DNA of 64,000 bases from Glutinoglossum americanum (Eukaryota; Ascomycota; Geoglossomycetes; Geoglossales; Geoglossaceae). This document shows, one piece after another, positions 8,675 to 18,811 of this stretch; within the stretch, counting starts at the first letter, position 1; the number at the start of each line of letters is the position of its first letter. Location: contig JAGHQL010000002.1 of assembly GCA_020080175.1 (NCBI GenBank), positions 1 through 64,000 on the forward strand. Direction: 5' to 3'. The notes beneath the pieces are model-generated. The model was not told the origin of the DNA. It did not search any database and saw nothing but the letters and a program-made list of their open reading frames with translations. A program made the position numbers and the translations under genes.

Positions 8675-10767
8675 CTATACGCTCTTTTTGATTCCCAGGT
8701 CTGTTCCCCGTTTCTCTACCTCAACCACCGCAGCTCGGGGGTCAGTCTGATCGGGGTGCCCCAATTGCCACTCCATGACTACTTCTAATGCACCCTTCAT
8801 CCATGGTCCCGGTTCAACCTGCAACTCCTTGCAAAGGCGGTTACCATCTATCAAAGGCCTCAGTGAATATGCCTCCAGGATGTCAAGCTTCTCCAGATGG
8901 TGCAGGAAGGCTGCGTAGCTTCTGGGTACATTATCACTCTCTATGAATAATTAGTCGTAGTTTATCTGGATTGTAACGGGGCTGAAAAACCTTGAGTGCC
9001 AATTCCTACGCGCTTTATGTCAAGCAAGAGGGCAAACAAAACGTGGCATCGCCAATTAGTGCCCCATCGTCGTATCGCCATTCCTAGGGCACTGCGGTCG
9101 ACTGAGCCATTGCTTTTTGAGCTAGGGTTTCCATTTTCGAGTGAGTTTTTCAGCTCAGTTACGACCTTGAATACCTCTTCCGTGTTCCTGCACGCCCCCG
9201 TGATGACCTCAAAAACCTTATTGTTGACCTTGAGGCCTTGTCTGGCCACAACAGCCGCCACAGGTAGCGGTTTCTTCCCTCCCGGTTTCATTGCAGGAAG
9301 AGTTTGAAGGCTACCCCATGGCGTTAAAGCAGCCAACAGCCATGCAAGATAAGTCTCTTCTGTGCTTCGAATGAGTATTGATTTGATCTTTGAGCATGAG
9401 TGTATTGCGGAATTGGAGCACTGGTCTGCAGGGTAGAGCACACTGGACAAAAACTTGTATGCCTGCTGCCAGCAACCAAGGTCTGGGGTAGACGTAAGGT
9501 TATTTCCTGGGTCAGTAAATATTGTGCTGTAGAGACCCAGACGATCAATCAAAACAAGGGCTCCTAAGGGATCGTTCCCTAAATTTGGTCTCTTCAGCTT
9601 TGCGAGCCTTACAGCATATATAGGGATCTAACCTTTGAGCATCTTCTCCATTTCAGTTCCCACGCGCTCGCGACTGATTTTGGCTCGCAGAGCCTCTTTG
9701 ATGGACTCATCAGCCATGGATCTTTCTGTTTCATAGTCGATCCGAAAGCCCAGCCTGGTGGCGAAACGTATTAATCTAAGGACCCGTAAAGGATCATCTT
9801 TGAACGTCTGATATGGCTCCAGTGGGGTGCGAATGGTCTTCTGTTCCATATCGTCGAAGCCGCAACCGGTAAAATCCTCAATCGACGAGGTGTGGAGATT
9901 ATAGAACAATGCATTCACGGACGCATCACGACGCAGAGCATCCTCTTCTGGGGTCCCGAATTCCATTTGAGGATGGCGGCTATGGTCAGAGTATGTCTCC
10001 TTTCGGAGGTTCACAAGATCAATATCCAAACCTAGTATTTTTGTTGTTACTGTCTCGAGATGCTTCGACTTTTCCGGATTTGCTTCGATTTTGTGGAGCC
10101 CCCCTAGGCCTTTATGCATTGCTTTATGACCGAAATCAGCCTTCGAGGTTACTTCATGCTCTCCAGAGCTGTGTCCTTCCGTTGGGACCCCATTCAAGCG
10201 GTCATTCTCCTCAAGTCCATATTTCTGTTTATTCCCAGGGATTTCCAGATATTCCTTCATCTTTAACCCAAATTGATATCCGGTCATTTTGTTTATTGCG
10301 ACATCAATATCTTGGCTGCCCGCACCCAGTAACTTGTCTCGTACCCAGCCACCGGTAAACCGTAGCTCTAATTTAGACTTGGCTAGCGCTTCAGATAGTG
10401 GTAATCTAGAATCAGTTGAGTGTTGTGTTGGTGAATTATCGGCAAAATCAGCTACGTCAATAAGAAGGCGACGGAGAGTGCTCTCAGCAGGCGTCAGTTC
10501 AAGCTGAATATGCCGGTCATATATTGGAGCGCGAGGCGAAGACATATCTCGAGCTAGAGTGCTCGTGGTTCCGGCAGAATAGCGGTTCAGCCTCCTCCTC
10601 TTTGACATGAGCTCTTCCGGCGTATTGTGCTCAGCCGGAGCCAACGATGTATATAATGTGTGTAGAAATTGTAAGCATTGAGATCCGAGATGTAACGAGG
10701 GGCGGGGGCTAAGAGGGCGCGGCAGTGCTGTGGAGCGACAGGGTTGAAGTAAGCAGGCAGGAAACAT
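8675..10767 (-). CDS. CCA1: CCA-adding tRNA nucleotidyltransferase, 662 aa
   Basis: Adds the 3' CCA to tRNAs in nucleus, cytosol and mitochondria. Exons: 10767-9633, 9578-8991, 8940-8675 (663 codons). Class II motifs are all visible: GGWVRD at 139-144 with DID at 153-155 (metal-binding acidic pair), RRD at 279-281, EDFTGCGFDD at about 297-306 and DPLRVLR at 325-331. The first ATG adds a Pro/Leu/Ser/Arg-rich leader that looks like a mitochondrial targeting sequence. In-frame Met54 (MSKRRRLNR) begins a form with a basic, NLS-like start, so dual localisation from alternative starts is likely, as known for yeast CCA1. The donors are weak (GTTAGA and GTTTTT), but the junctions KMLK-GNDPLGAL and GIGTQ-ESDNVP fit the family. 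Divergent from TRS85. Confidence 0.93.
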
Positions 10768-11198
10768 TCATGAGGAAGTACAGCATCCTATGATAGGGTT
10801 GGGTCCGGCCTCGCTGATTTCTACCTTTATATATTCCAGGCCTCGCTTCACCAAAGTATTAGAAACTGGTTAAGTGAGAAAGATTCGGTGGGGTGCGGCT
10901 TAACTGGGGCTTAACCAGGATGAGGCTGACGTTTTTGCGCATAGAAGAAAAAAGTCTTGGCAGCTGTTGTCACAGAGAATCCCAACCACCAGCTAACTGT
11001 CTATACCGTCTCTGTTCCGATCAAGGACTTCGGATTGTTTAATGTGAAAAATACATATGAATTAGCACGCTTTCCTCAGTCTCTTGAATCCTTCGATTTC
11101 CAAGGCCTCTGGCTCCTCTGCTCCGCTCGTCAATCATCGTCCGTGGTGGGACACTGGCCTGCAAGAATCCGGACTGAAATCCTGCCCTGTGGCTTTCC
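10768..11198. promoter_or_regulatory. Divergent promoter region CCA1/TRS85
   Basis: A 431-bp spacer between two outward-facing start codons. A short open frame across 10957-11202 lacks a plausible start and domain and is not called. Confidence 0.5.
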
Positions 11199-13629
11199 AT
11201 GACACCATCAGATCATGCCGCCCCTCTTAAACCACCCCCATCCTTTACTTCCGGGGCTCCGATAGCGATGCCGAAGACAAGGTCACCTCTGTACCTTCAA
11301 GCACCATCAGCGTCGCTGTCCAGTTTGTCCAACAAGCCTTCGAATGCGTCTCTATCCTCACTGTTTGCCTCAACGTCCAGCCCTCCAACTTCTCGCTCGA
11401 TCTCACCAAGTGGAGAATCGCCGGCTGGGGGGATGGTAGCCAGCCATGTCTTCTCGTCCATCACCACACCTGGTGCATCCCCTCGTGTATCAAATGAAAG
11501 CAAGCTAGACGAAGTAAAGGAGCTTATATTGCGAGCTTTTGTACCGCATATTGCTATACACGCTTCCGCCGATACTAACGAGATCGCGAACGAGAAAGGA
11601 TTTCGGGGAGGCTTCCGGGAGTTGCTTCGCCCGTTTGGGGATTTAGTACAAGGTAAAGTCACTGTGAGAGATAGCATTGGAGCCAGCAGAACCTGGGAAG
11701 ATTTTGGTGTGCGATTTGTAGGGCTAGGGGGTAGTTCGAGTAACTCCCAGGCTATGGGGCAGGGCACTGCAAGACTCGAAATGGGCGCTAATGGGCTACC
11801 CGGAGATACGGCAAATGCCCAAACACCTCGGAGCACCCTTGGTATACGACCAGAAGGGGATATTGACCAAATTGAGGAGCTGGTACATCGCCATCTATCG
11901 CATGCGGAAGCGGTGTCGGGTGGCTATGTTGCCAACTGCTTCGATTACAAAGGTTCCGTCAATCAGTCCGTTATGTCTACGTCACCGTTCTATGCGCTCT
12001 ACCTACGAAGGCTACTATCCGGACTGCCAATGACTCCTCACGAAACGTTCGCCCACCCTGTGGCGTGCATCATTGCTATCAGTTCAAGGAACAAATCTCC
12101 CATCGAGACCCTGCGACAGCTTTATGAGAGCGGTAGCCGCGGAGAAAAGCGATTACCATTATGGGTAAATAGCGAATATCTAAGATACTACGTTTTAGTA
12201 CATGACGAGGAGAAAGACGATATCGCACAGTCCACCGCTTTGTTCGACCAGATGAAAAGACACTTTGGACTTCATTGCCATTTACTCAGACTGAGGAGTA
12301 GCCAGTGTGTGCCAACGGATGATGATAGTGTAAGAATGCCTTTGAGTGAGTGGACGACCGCTGCGGAAGACCTCTCAGAGATCCGGTCCAGGGGTAGGTG
12401 GTCTGGTGTACTCCCATTATCGAGTTATACTAAGCAACATAATAGAGGCATATGAAGACATGGAGGTCCCTACTCCTTGTCTTTTCGAATCGGATTCAAC
12501 AGCCATCCGAACCTTCGTTCGTGAAATGGTGACGCAGTCCGTTGTACCTTTCATGGAGAGATGTGTCACTACATGGAATGATCAAGTAGCCTCCCGAAGG
12601 CGAGGTATCAGCGGTCGTTTCATGTCATTATCCAAAAGGTGGACCAGTTTCGGCACTTCATCAAGAACCTCCTCCGGACCTGGTTTAACGGGATCCTCAG
12701 GGACATCGAGTAGCAATTATGACCCTCTACAGGGGTGCTATCGGCGGGATGCACCAGAGGCAATGATGCGTAAGCTTGGTGATTATGCTTTCATGCTTCG
12801 GGATTGGAAACTATCTCAAGGCATTTATGAACTTCTTCGATCAGATTTTAGTAATGACAAAGCATGGAAATATCATGCTGGCGCCCATGAGATGACAGCA
12901 ATAAGTACCCTGCTAAATCAACAGACCCTGAGCTCAAAGGTCCGATCCGAAACTGTTGATCAGATGCTTGAGACAGCTTCTTACTCTTACATCACAAGAT
13001 GTGCGGAGCCTTACGGCGCTCTACGTTGTCTTTCGGTAGCTATTGAGCTTCTAAGGCTGCGTGGGGGTTCTGCGGCCGATGATGCAGCCAGGTGGTGTTC
13101 TCGGTTACTCGACATGAGGGTCCTTGGCGCCACAGGTCAAGCGCTCTTCACAGAGAGGGTCTCTACTTGCTACGCAGCTCGGAAAGGTGCAGGGAGTGGG
13201 CGGTGGGGTTCTCGACGAAGGAAGTCAGCTTTATGGAACATCCTTGCCGCTGATGCCTGGCTAAAGCTAGGCAAGAACGTCCAGGCAGAGAAGTGTTTGG
13301 ATGAGGCAACCCAGATATACAATGAGATAAGGCCCCAGAAAAGCAATGCCTTGGCATTCGATGGGATGCAAACATTTATGGATGACTTGCGACACGCGCT
13401 AAGAGCTAACATTGTCGCTATTCGAGGCATCGATGGGCTAGGAGACAGGTTGGATGGTGGTGGGTCCCCAGCGGTTGAGGAAGAGAGCGAGAAACTTGAT
13501 AACCGGAGACATCGGGGAAGTCTGATTGGCGGAGGAGTTTCGCCGTTTGGCGGGCTTGACGCTGGCCCTCTGAGCCCAATGCATATGTCTCACGACGAAC
13601 CAATGCGGAAAGATGACAATTTCGAGTGA
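11199..13629 (+). CDS. TRS85: TRAPP complex subunit Trs85 (TRAPPC8-like), 792 aa
   Basis: Specific subunit of TRAPPIII, a Rab-exchange and tethering complex in autophagy and ER-Golgi traffic. Exons: 11199-12393 and 12446-13629; the 52-bp intron starts GTAGGT. The N-terminal 100 residues are Ser/Pro-rich. Then come Trs85 hallmarks: VQGKVTVRDSIGASRTWEDF, LYLRRLLSGLPMTPHETFAHPVACI, LPLWVNSEYLRYYVLVHDEE and FGLHCHLLRLRSSQCVP. After the intron, SDSTAIRTFVREMVTQSVVP and RRRGISGRFMSLSKRW follow, and a helical region with YEDMEVP at the junction. The length is within the range of filamentous-fungal Trs85 proteins. Convergent with ATP25. Confidence 0.92.
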
Positions 13630-14011
13630 GGTCTCGGCAGCGATGGTTGGCCGGTCGTAGTGTACTATCTAGATACGTCTGATTGAATATTCGTGCATAG
13701 AAGCGGCGTTCACAGGGAATGCATGGCTCAAGGATTGTTGATACATACTTGGGATCATGATTTTTTTTCATTCAGGTCTGTTGATCGGGGGGAGGGGCGC
13801 TTAGAGAGACTGTTATTGCTGTTTGGGCCTTTCGGTTTTCCCACCCAACACATTCAATCCTGCCTTTCTTTTCTTTTGGGGCATGGGCACTTTTGCTTTC
13901 TGCTTCCGAGTTCGCATGTATGCGTACATACGATATACATATAGATACAAGGGTCGGGTGACCGCTGAAACACACTTCCACCACGCGAATAAGTACTTGG
14001 AGCGTTATCAA
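13630..14011. other. Convergent 3' intergenic region TRS85/ATP25
   Basis: 382 bp holding both 3' ends. T-rich and AT-rich runs near 13760 and 13930 may serve as polyadenylation context. No gene is seen. Confidence 0.5.
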
Positions 14012-16267
14012 CTAATGTGTGCATTGCCTCGGATCGTGTTTGCATCTCCTCCAGAGGCGGGCCCATTCCCCATCCGCTAGAGCATCCCCCGACACATCTG
14101 GAGCTACTACAGCCAAACACTCTCTTACAGCTAATGCCACGTCCCCCGTCAACTCTACTGGAGGCTCTTCAATTTCCATATCTGAAACACCAGTTCGCAA
14201 GGCGCGCATGCATTGCACCCGGTTGGACGTCTCAGCTATGGTGCGGAACATCAGTGCGTAGAGAGCCTCCGTCCGCCTTAGGGCACGAAAGGCAATCCCT
14301 TTCCAGAGCGACCAGAAGTTGTGCCAGTCACCACGATGGGCATAAATAGGGAGAAGGAGAAGTAGAGACTCCTGCTTAACGATAGGGATGTCGTACGCGA
14401 ATATGACATCGCTAAGACGTTGCCTTGAAGTAGTCATAGCTGAAATAACTTCGTCGGCCCCTGGACGATTAACTGCCTCCAAGAGCAAAACAAAGATATC
14501 TTCGGTGAGTATGTCATGTCCTCGGAGTCTCATCTCCTCCAGAACATTCATAACCATCAGTACGTCCGAGGTCCAGCCCCGATCTCCATCATAACTAGGC
14601 GAAATGCCGTTCTTGACAAGGAGACCCTGCAAGATCGTTAAGAAGGTCCTCATTGGTATGTCAACACCTGATAAGCATAGTTGCGAGAACAACGCCATCA
14701 AATTGGACTTAGTATAACGTCTGTGACTAAGTTCTAGGCCCTTGCACAAAAGCTCCGCAAGGCATTGCCAATGTTGCTGGTTCGGGAAAGCGGGAAGGGT
14801 CTGGTAAAACGAAAATAGAAAGGGACTAGATAAGCGATTTGATGGCGAGCCACCTAGAAGTTCTAAAGCCTTTCCACGTGGGAGACTTCGGAGGTGATTG
14901 AGGTGGGCTCGCAGAAGAAGTTCTTTTCCTCCATCGCCAATCGACTCTCGCAAAGCTAAGGGGTCAACACTGCAAAGTATGCGAGAAACGGAGCGGTAGT
15001 TACCCGCATCAACGGCAGACATAAGAGACAGCATGATAGATCCGTCTAGGGTGCTTCCGGATAAAGGGTCCTCATTAGGCCTCAAAGCCGTGGGGACGTT
15101 GTTTCTGGGAATAGTCGATGCCCGAATGGACCGCCGATCAGTGAAATGCCTTGTGGATGTGTGGAGGCTTCTAGTTTGGAGCGCCTGAGAATGAGCTGCT
15201 GGTAACTGGGAACGAGAGATCTGGTTTGATGAAACGTTAGAGATCTCCCTTGCGCTGGTATCGGCATGCCTTTCTGCCGTACGATCCTCAGTGACCCTCT
15301 CCGCCAATTCCATCGTCTTAGCATCCCGGCGAGCCTTGCGGTCCAGTATCCCTCCCCAGAGGCCCTCTAGATCAAGCTCTTCCCGTTTCTCTTCCGTAAG
15401 CATTTGCACCACCAGTCTTACCCCCTGAGATCTACTTCCAAAACCAACAAATCTGTCGGCAGCTGCGACTTCACCAACCCCATTGTCACCCGCCTCTATC
15501 CTCCCAACATTCACACAGATCCACCCAGTTCTCACACCATCGCCCATGCCATCCCTCTCAGACGCGCCCACACTTCCAAGAAGCTTCGACCTCCGGGCCT
15601 TCCGTTTTAATTTTAGTTTGAGTTCGTTTCTGCCAAGCAGTCCATCAGCAAACGGGGTAAGGTTATAACCGCTACGTAGCCAGCGACAAAGACGGTCTGC
15701 AGATACATGCAGATGCTTTTCGCTGCGGGCGGTGCCGAGAACCATCAACAAGTTTGCTCCCAGTGCTGGGGGTGGATCTAAATTCCTAAGATCGACGATA
15801 GTAAGATCATCCAGACCAAGATCTACCGATATGTGTTCCAGTAACGGCTGGAGAAAAGGCGGTGATCCTGCAGGTAGGTCTGGAATCCGTTGACGATTTG
15901 AAATGGACTGCGGCACCCGCCGTGGGGTTTCTACCTGAAGGTACCAAGGAACTGCTCCCGTTGGAGAGGCAGAACTAGGACTGCCATCTTCACCGCCTGC
16001 TGTAGACTGTCCATCTTCAGGTACACATTGTGCATCCTCCCTAGAGACAGATACTTGCGGTACGTAATTGGAGAGCGCAGTCTGAGACTTGGAGAATGGC
16101 CTTCGCTGGATTCCTAAAAGCACCCTCGAATCTCGAAACCGTGTTAGAGGAGGGTCTGAAAGAGATGGTGCATGCACAGCAGATACAAATGTCTTCAAGA
16201 CGGCAAGCCGACAAGAATTGCACCGACTGATATTCACGAAACCCCTCGTCAAGGTCATCATCCCCAT
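14012..16267 (-). CDS. ATP25: ATPase synthesis protein 25, mitochondrial, 751 aa
   Basis: Mitochondrial inner-membrane factor needed for expression of the Atp9 ring; in yeast the precursor is cleaved into an N-terminal RsfS-like half and a C-terminal half that stabilises ATP9 mRNA. The frame is uninterrupted. I chose the ATG at 16267 (MGMMTLTRGF) because the following Arg/Ser/Leu-rich stretch looks like a presequence; an upstream in-frame ATG at 16378 would add 37 unlikely residues. The RsfS-like block is visible as LTIVDLRNLDPPPALGANLL, then SEKHLHVSADRLCRWLRSGYNL and GRNELKLKLKRK. The C-terminal half is helical with TPR/PPR-like spacing. Convergent with TRS85. Confidence 0.92.
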   Translation of the reverse strand: MGMMTLTRGFVNISRCNSCRLAVLKTFVSAVHAPSLSDPPLTRFRDSRVLLGIQRRPFSKSQTALSNYVPQVSVSREDAQCVPEDGQSTAGGEDGSPSSASPTGAVPWYLQVETPRRVPQSISNRQRIPDLPAGSPPFLQPLLEHISVDLGLDDLTIVDLRNLDPPPALGANLLMVLGTARSEKHLHVSADRLCRWLRSGYNLTPFADGLLGRNELKLKLKRKARRSKLLGSVGASERDGMGDGVRTGWICVNVGRIEAGDNGVGEVAAADRFVGFGSRSQGVRLVVQMLTEEKREELDLEGLWGGILDRKARRDAKTMELAERVTEDRTAERHADTSAREISNVSSNQISRSQLPAAHSQALQTRSLHTSTRHFTDRRSIRASTIPRNNVPTALRPNEDPLSGSTLDGSIMLSLMSAVDAGNYRSVSRILCSVDPLALRESIGDGGKELLLRAHLNHLRSLPRGKALELLGGSPSNRLSSPFLFSFYQTLPAFPNQQHWQCLAELLCKGLELSHRRYTKSNLMALFSQLCLSGVDIPMRTFLTILQGLLVKNGISPSYDGDRGWTSDVLMVMNVLEEMRLRGHDILTEDIFVLLLEAVNRPGADEVISAMTTSRQRLSDVIFAYDIPIVKQESLLLLLPIYAHRGDWHNFWSLWKGIAFRALRRTEALYALMFRTIAETSNRVQCMRALRTGVSDMEIEEPPVELTGDVALAVRECLAVVAPDVSGDALADGEWARLWRRCKHDPRQCTH

Positions 16268-17068
16268 GGCAGGATTGGTTTCCTTGGGAAGGTTTTCTAT
16301 TTTCCTCAGCAAAAGGATGTAAATCACGTGCGGCAGAGTTTGCCGAAATTTCGGCCATTTTTTTGTCATTTCTCTCATGGATGTTCCGGCCCGGCTGCCT
16401 GCTGCAAGCTGCCGTAATTGGAGTGGCCGTAGTAGATCTCATCTGCTACATACCAGACTTGGTAGTCTGTATTTATGGGCATTACATGTACCTACGAAGT
16501 ACCACGTACACACATACTCTTTGCCGTTAGGGGGCTTTTTTCAGCAGCATCAAAGGTGTCGCGCGCTGCATGATAAACCCTTATTATTATTAGTATGTAG
16601 ATGTTTTTCAGATGTTCTATCGATTATAAAATATAGGGCCATCTCAACGTTAATTTCTATTAGGATGGCCGGTTAAGCGCGTTTAGCAGAGACTACCACA
16701 ATGACACTACCTTCAGGGTACTTTTCTCAAGATCCAGCGAATATATATATATATTGTGACGCTCAATTACTTTCGGTTTTACGCAACTGCCGGTCCTCGG
16801 TCTATCATCCGCGCCGAACAAGCAGTCCATTTGCTTAGACATCGGTAATTGAAATATTATTAGGTGTCTAGCTGGATCAAAAAAGCTGGGTTTGGATACC
16901 AGCTTCCCTAATGATAACATCACCAGACTCTTGTGGCTTAGTTATAAAGGAACCTAGTGAATTCCCTGGGAAGTGTTGGATAGAGAGATATGCGTCCGCG
17001 GATGCTGCTCTGGCAAAGGCGAAGAAAAGGGTTATCGAATAATGTAGTAGTAATGGATATTGCTATTT
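16268..17068. other. Intergenic region upstream of ATP25
   Basis: About 800 bp between the ATP25 start and the end of the NECAP-like gene. It contains a TA microsatellite at about 16739-16754 and a CACGTG near 16324, otherwise nothing recognisable. Confidence 0.5.
16739..16754. repeat. (TA)n microsatellite
   Basis: Eight or so perfect AT dinucleotides in non-coding DNA. Confidence 0.9.
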
Positions 17069-17914
17069 CTATTGAAACTCTCCAAACTCTCCGTCGTCGA
17101 ATCCAAAACTAGCAGCAGCGCCCCCGCCTCCCTCTGGAGGCAATGACTGCCTACTCAGCCGCCTCTGGGCTTTGACATCCTGTGCGCTTGGCGGAGGTGG
17201 GAGGAATGGCAGACTAGCGGAATTACCCTCCCCATTTAATCTTGGGTGAGATGGTGGTGGAGGGAGTGAGAATGGTGATGAGGGAGAGTTAATGGATGTG
17301 GGTTGTCGGTTCTCGTCTCTACTCCGGCGACCCTTGCCGCCAATGTTCACCGTGATGGTTTCACCTTCTTTGAGGCTGAAATCTCTTTTCTCCTGGTTTT
17401 TCCCCAAGCCCCCTGCTGCTCGTCCGCCTTTCTTCCCTGCAGTGCCGCTGAGGTTATCAAGCCCGTTTACACGGCGTACCTCTTGCAGAGTGACCCCAAA
17501 GTCAAATGCCTCACCCCTCTCCTCAAAGCCCACACCCAAGACCGCTTTTCGTCCCCCCTCCCCCTGAACCATAACAGCGAAGAATCGCGACGAGTCTAGC
17601 ACTTGTTCCACGACTGCGGGTGTTGTGTATGGCGCCGCGGCAAAAAGCTGGCCGTTGGATGGATCCTCAAGCAGGATATCGGTGGTAACTAATTCAGATC
17701 CATCTGGAGCCGGAATCGCGGTTTCGATAATACGGAGACGGGCAGTGAAGATTTGGCGAGCGTTATTGTCGGCGGTCCACACCGCGGCGTTATAGCCTTT
17801 TGTCGAAGTGAGCGGTGGGATCTGGTAGATATGAACTTTGGAGGCTATGAAAAGTACTCGTTGAATAGCGTCGGGGGGTAATGGTTGACCGGTAGAGGGG
17901 TTGATGGACGTCAT
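17069..17914 (-). CDS. NECAP-like adaptin-ear-binding coat-associated protein, 281 aa
   Basis: NECAP proteins bind the AP-2 alpha-ear and regulate clathrin-mediated endocytosis. The N-terminal PH-like NECAP domain (about residues 15-175) is recognisable: ESKVHIYQIPPL-like segment SKVHIYQIPPLTSTKGYNAA, then WTADNNARQIFTARLRI, LEDPSNGQLFAAAPY, SSRFFAVMVQ and LGVGFEERGEAFDF, then DFSLKEGETITVNIGG. The C-terminal third is Pro/Ser-rich and ends in acidic-Phe motifs (FGFDDGEFGEFQ), which look like adaptin- or clathrin-binding peptides. Single exon; ATG at 17914. Divergent from GCN3 across about 900 bp. Confidence 0.88.
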   Translation of the reverse strand: MTSINPSTGQPLPPDAIQRVLFIASKVHIYQIPPLTSTKGYNAAVWTADNNARQIFTARLRIIETAIPAPDGSELVTTDILLEDPSNGQLFAAAPYTTPAVVEQVLDSSRFFAVMVQGEGGRKAVLGVGFEERGEAFDFGVTLQEVRRVNGLDNLSGTAGKKGGRAAGGLGKNQEKRDFSLKEGETITVNIGGKGRRSRDENRQPTSINSPSSPFSLPPPPSHPRLNGEGNSASLPFLPPPPSAQDVKAQRRLSRQSLPPEGGGGAAASFGFDDGEFGEFQ

Positions 17915-18811
17915 CGTTGTTCAAAGCCGATTTGCCTACCGTAGATGGCCACCGTAATGCTTCTAGCCTTGCACCTGCTGCCTGCCTGGTATTCTGAAGG
18001 CTCGCTGCGGTGACAGCCTCCACCCGAGTATAATGATGGAAGAATTTTAGATAGCCGCTTATAAGGTATTTAAAGATCAGGTAGACCCTTTGGATAAAGC
18101 GGTGTGAACTTTCGCCAATCAGCACGATGTGGACATGGTGTGGATTCTCCTGCTTCGAGAATGGAGTCGGGCCCGGGCTGAGAGGAGTATGGAGCAGGCG
18201 CAGGGCAGAGTGTGGGCCTTGTGTTTGGTCTGCCGTTGCTGCGGGTGGAACAGCCAACGGCAATTGGACAGGATGCAGAACAAGAGAGGGTTCAATGAGG
18301 CGTGGTCGGGTGCGAAGGCTCACGAAGAATTCCTCGCAGAGAGGTGACTATCCCGGCGTTACGAAAAAACATGGGGTGGGAATAGGCCGATGTTGACGAT
18401 TTGCGGAGCATGTCCTCTCTCCCATGATTGCCAGCGCATCGACCACAGCTGCCGAGCCAAAAGGACGCCGTTTTGCTGGCGGCCAATCGCTTCTCGGTAT
18501 CGTACATGATGCATTGCCCTCCCACCTCCAACCCTCCGCCGCCTGCATCGTTCAAGATCTTCTTCGTCCCGGTTACCTGCTCCCGCTTCTATCTAGATGT
18601 ATGCCGCTATTCTGCTACGCTGCTACGCTGCTACACTGGTATACTGCCATACCGCCATCCTACACGTGCTCCGTATGCATTAAATTGACTTGTTAATGAG
18701 AGAGAGAGGGAGACTGGGGAATGTCTGCTGCAAGCATTTTGCCAAGCCTTCTCTGGGAGCCTCAAACAGCGCAACATCTGAAATCTCGAGCCTTTGCCTC
18801 GCCATAAATAC
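17915..18811. promoter_or_regulatory. Divergent intergenic region NECAP-like/GCN3
   Basis: About 900 bp expected to hold both promoters. It contains a short TGCTACGC tandem near 18612-18634 and a GA-rich run near 18697-18715. Several open frames (for example 17790-18323 on the minus strand) show no domain and overlap the NECAP-like start, so they are not called. Confidence 0.45.

Noticed and set aside
10957-11202. Open frame just upstream of TRS85 as an extra exon
   Set aside because: No ATG start and no sequence resembling Trs85; the TRS85 ATG at 11199 gives a complete protein.
17790-18323. 177-codon minus-strand frame upstream of the NECAP-like gene
   Set aside because: Overlaps the NECAP coding start in another frame, has no ATG-proximal domain and looks like leader/promoter DNA.
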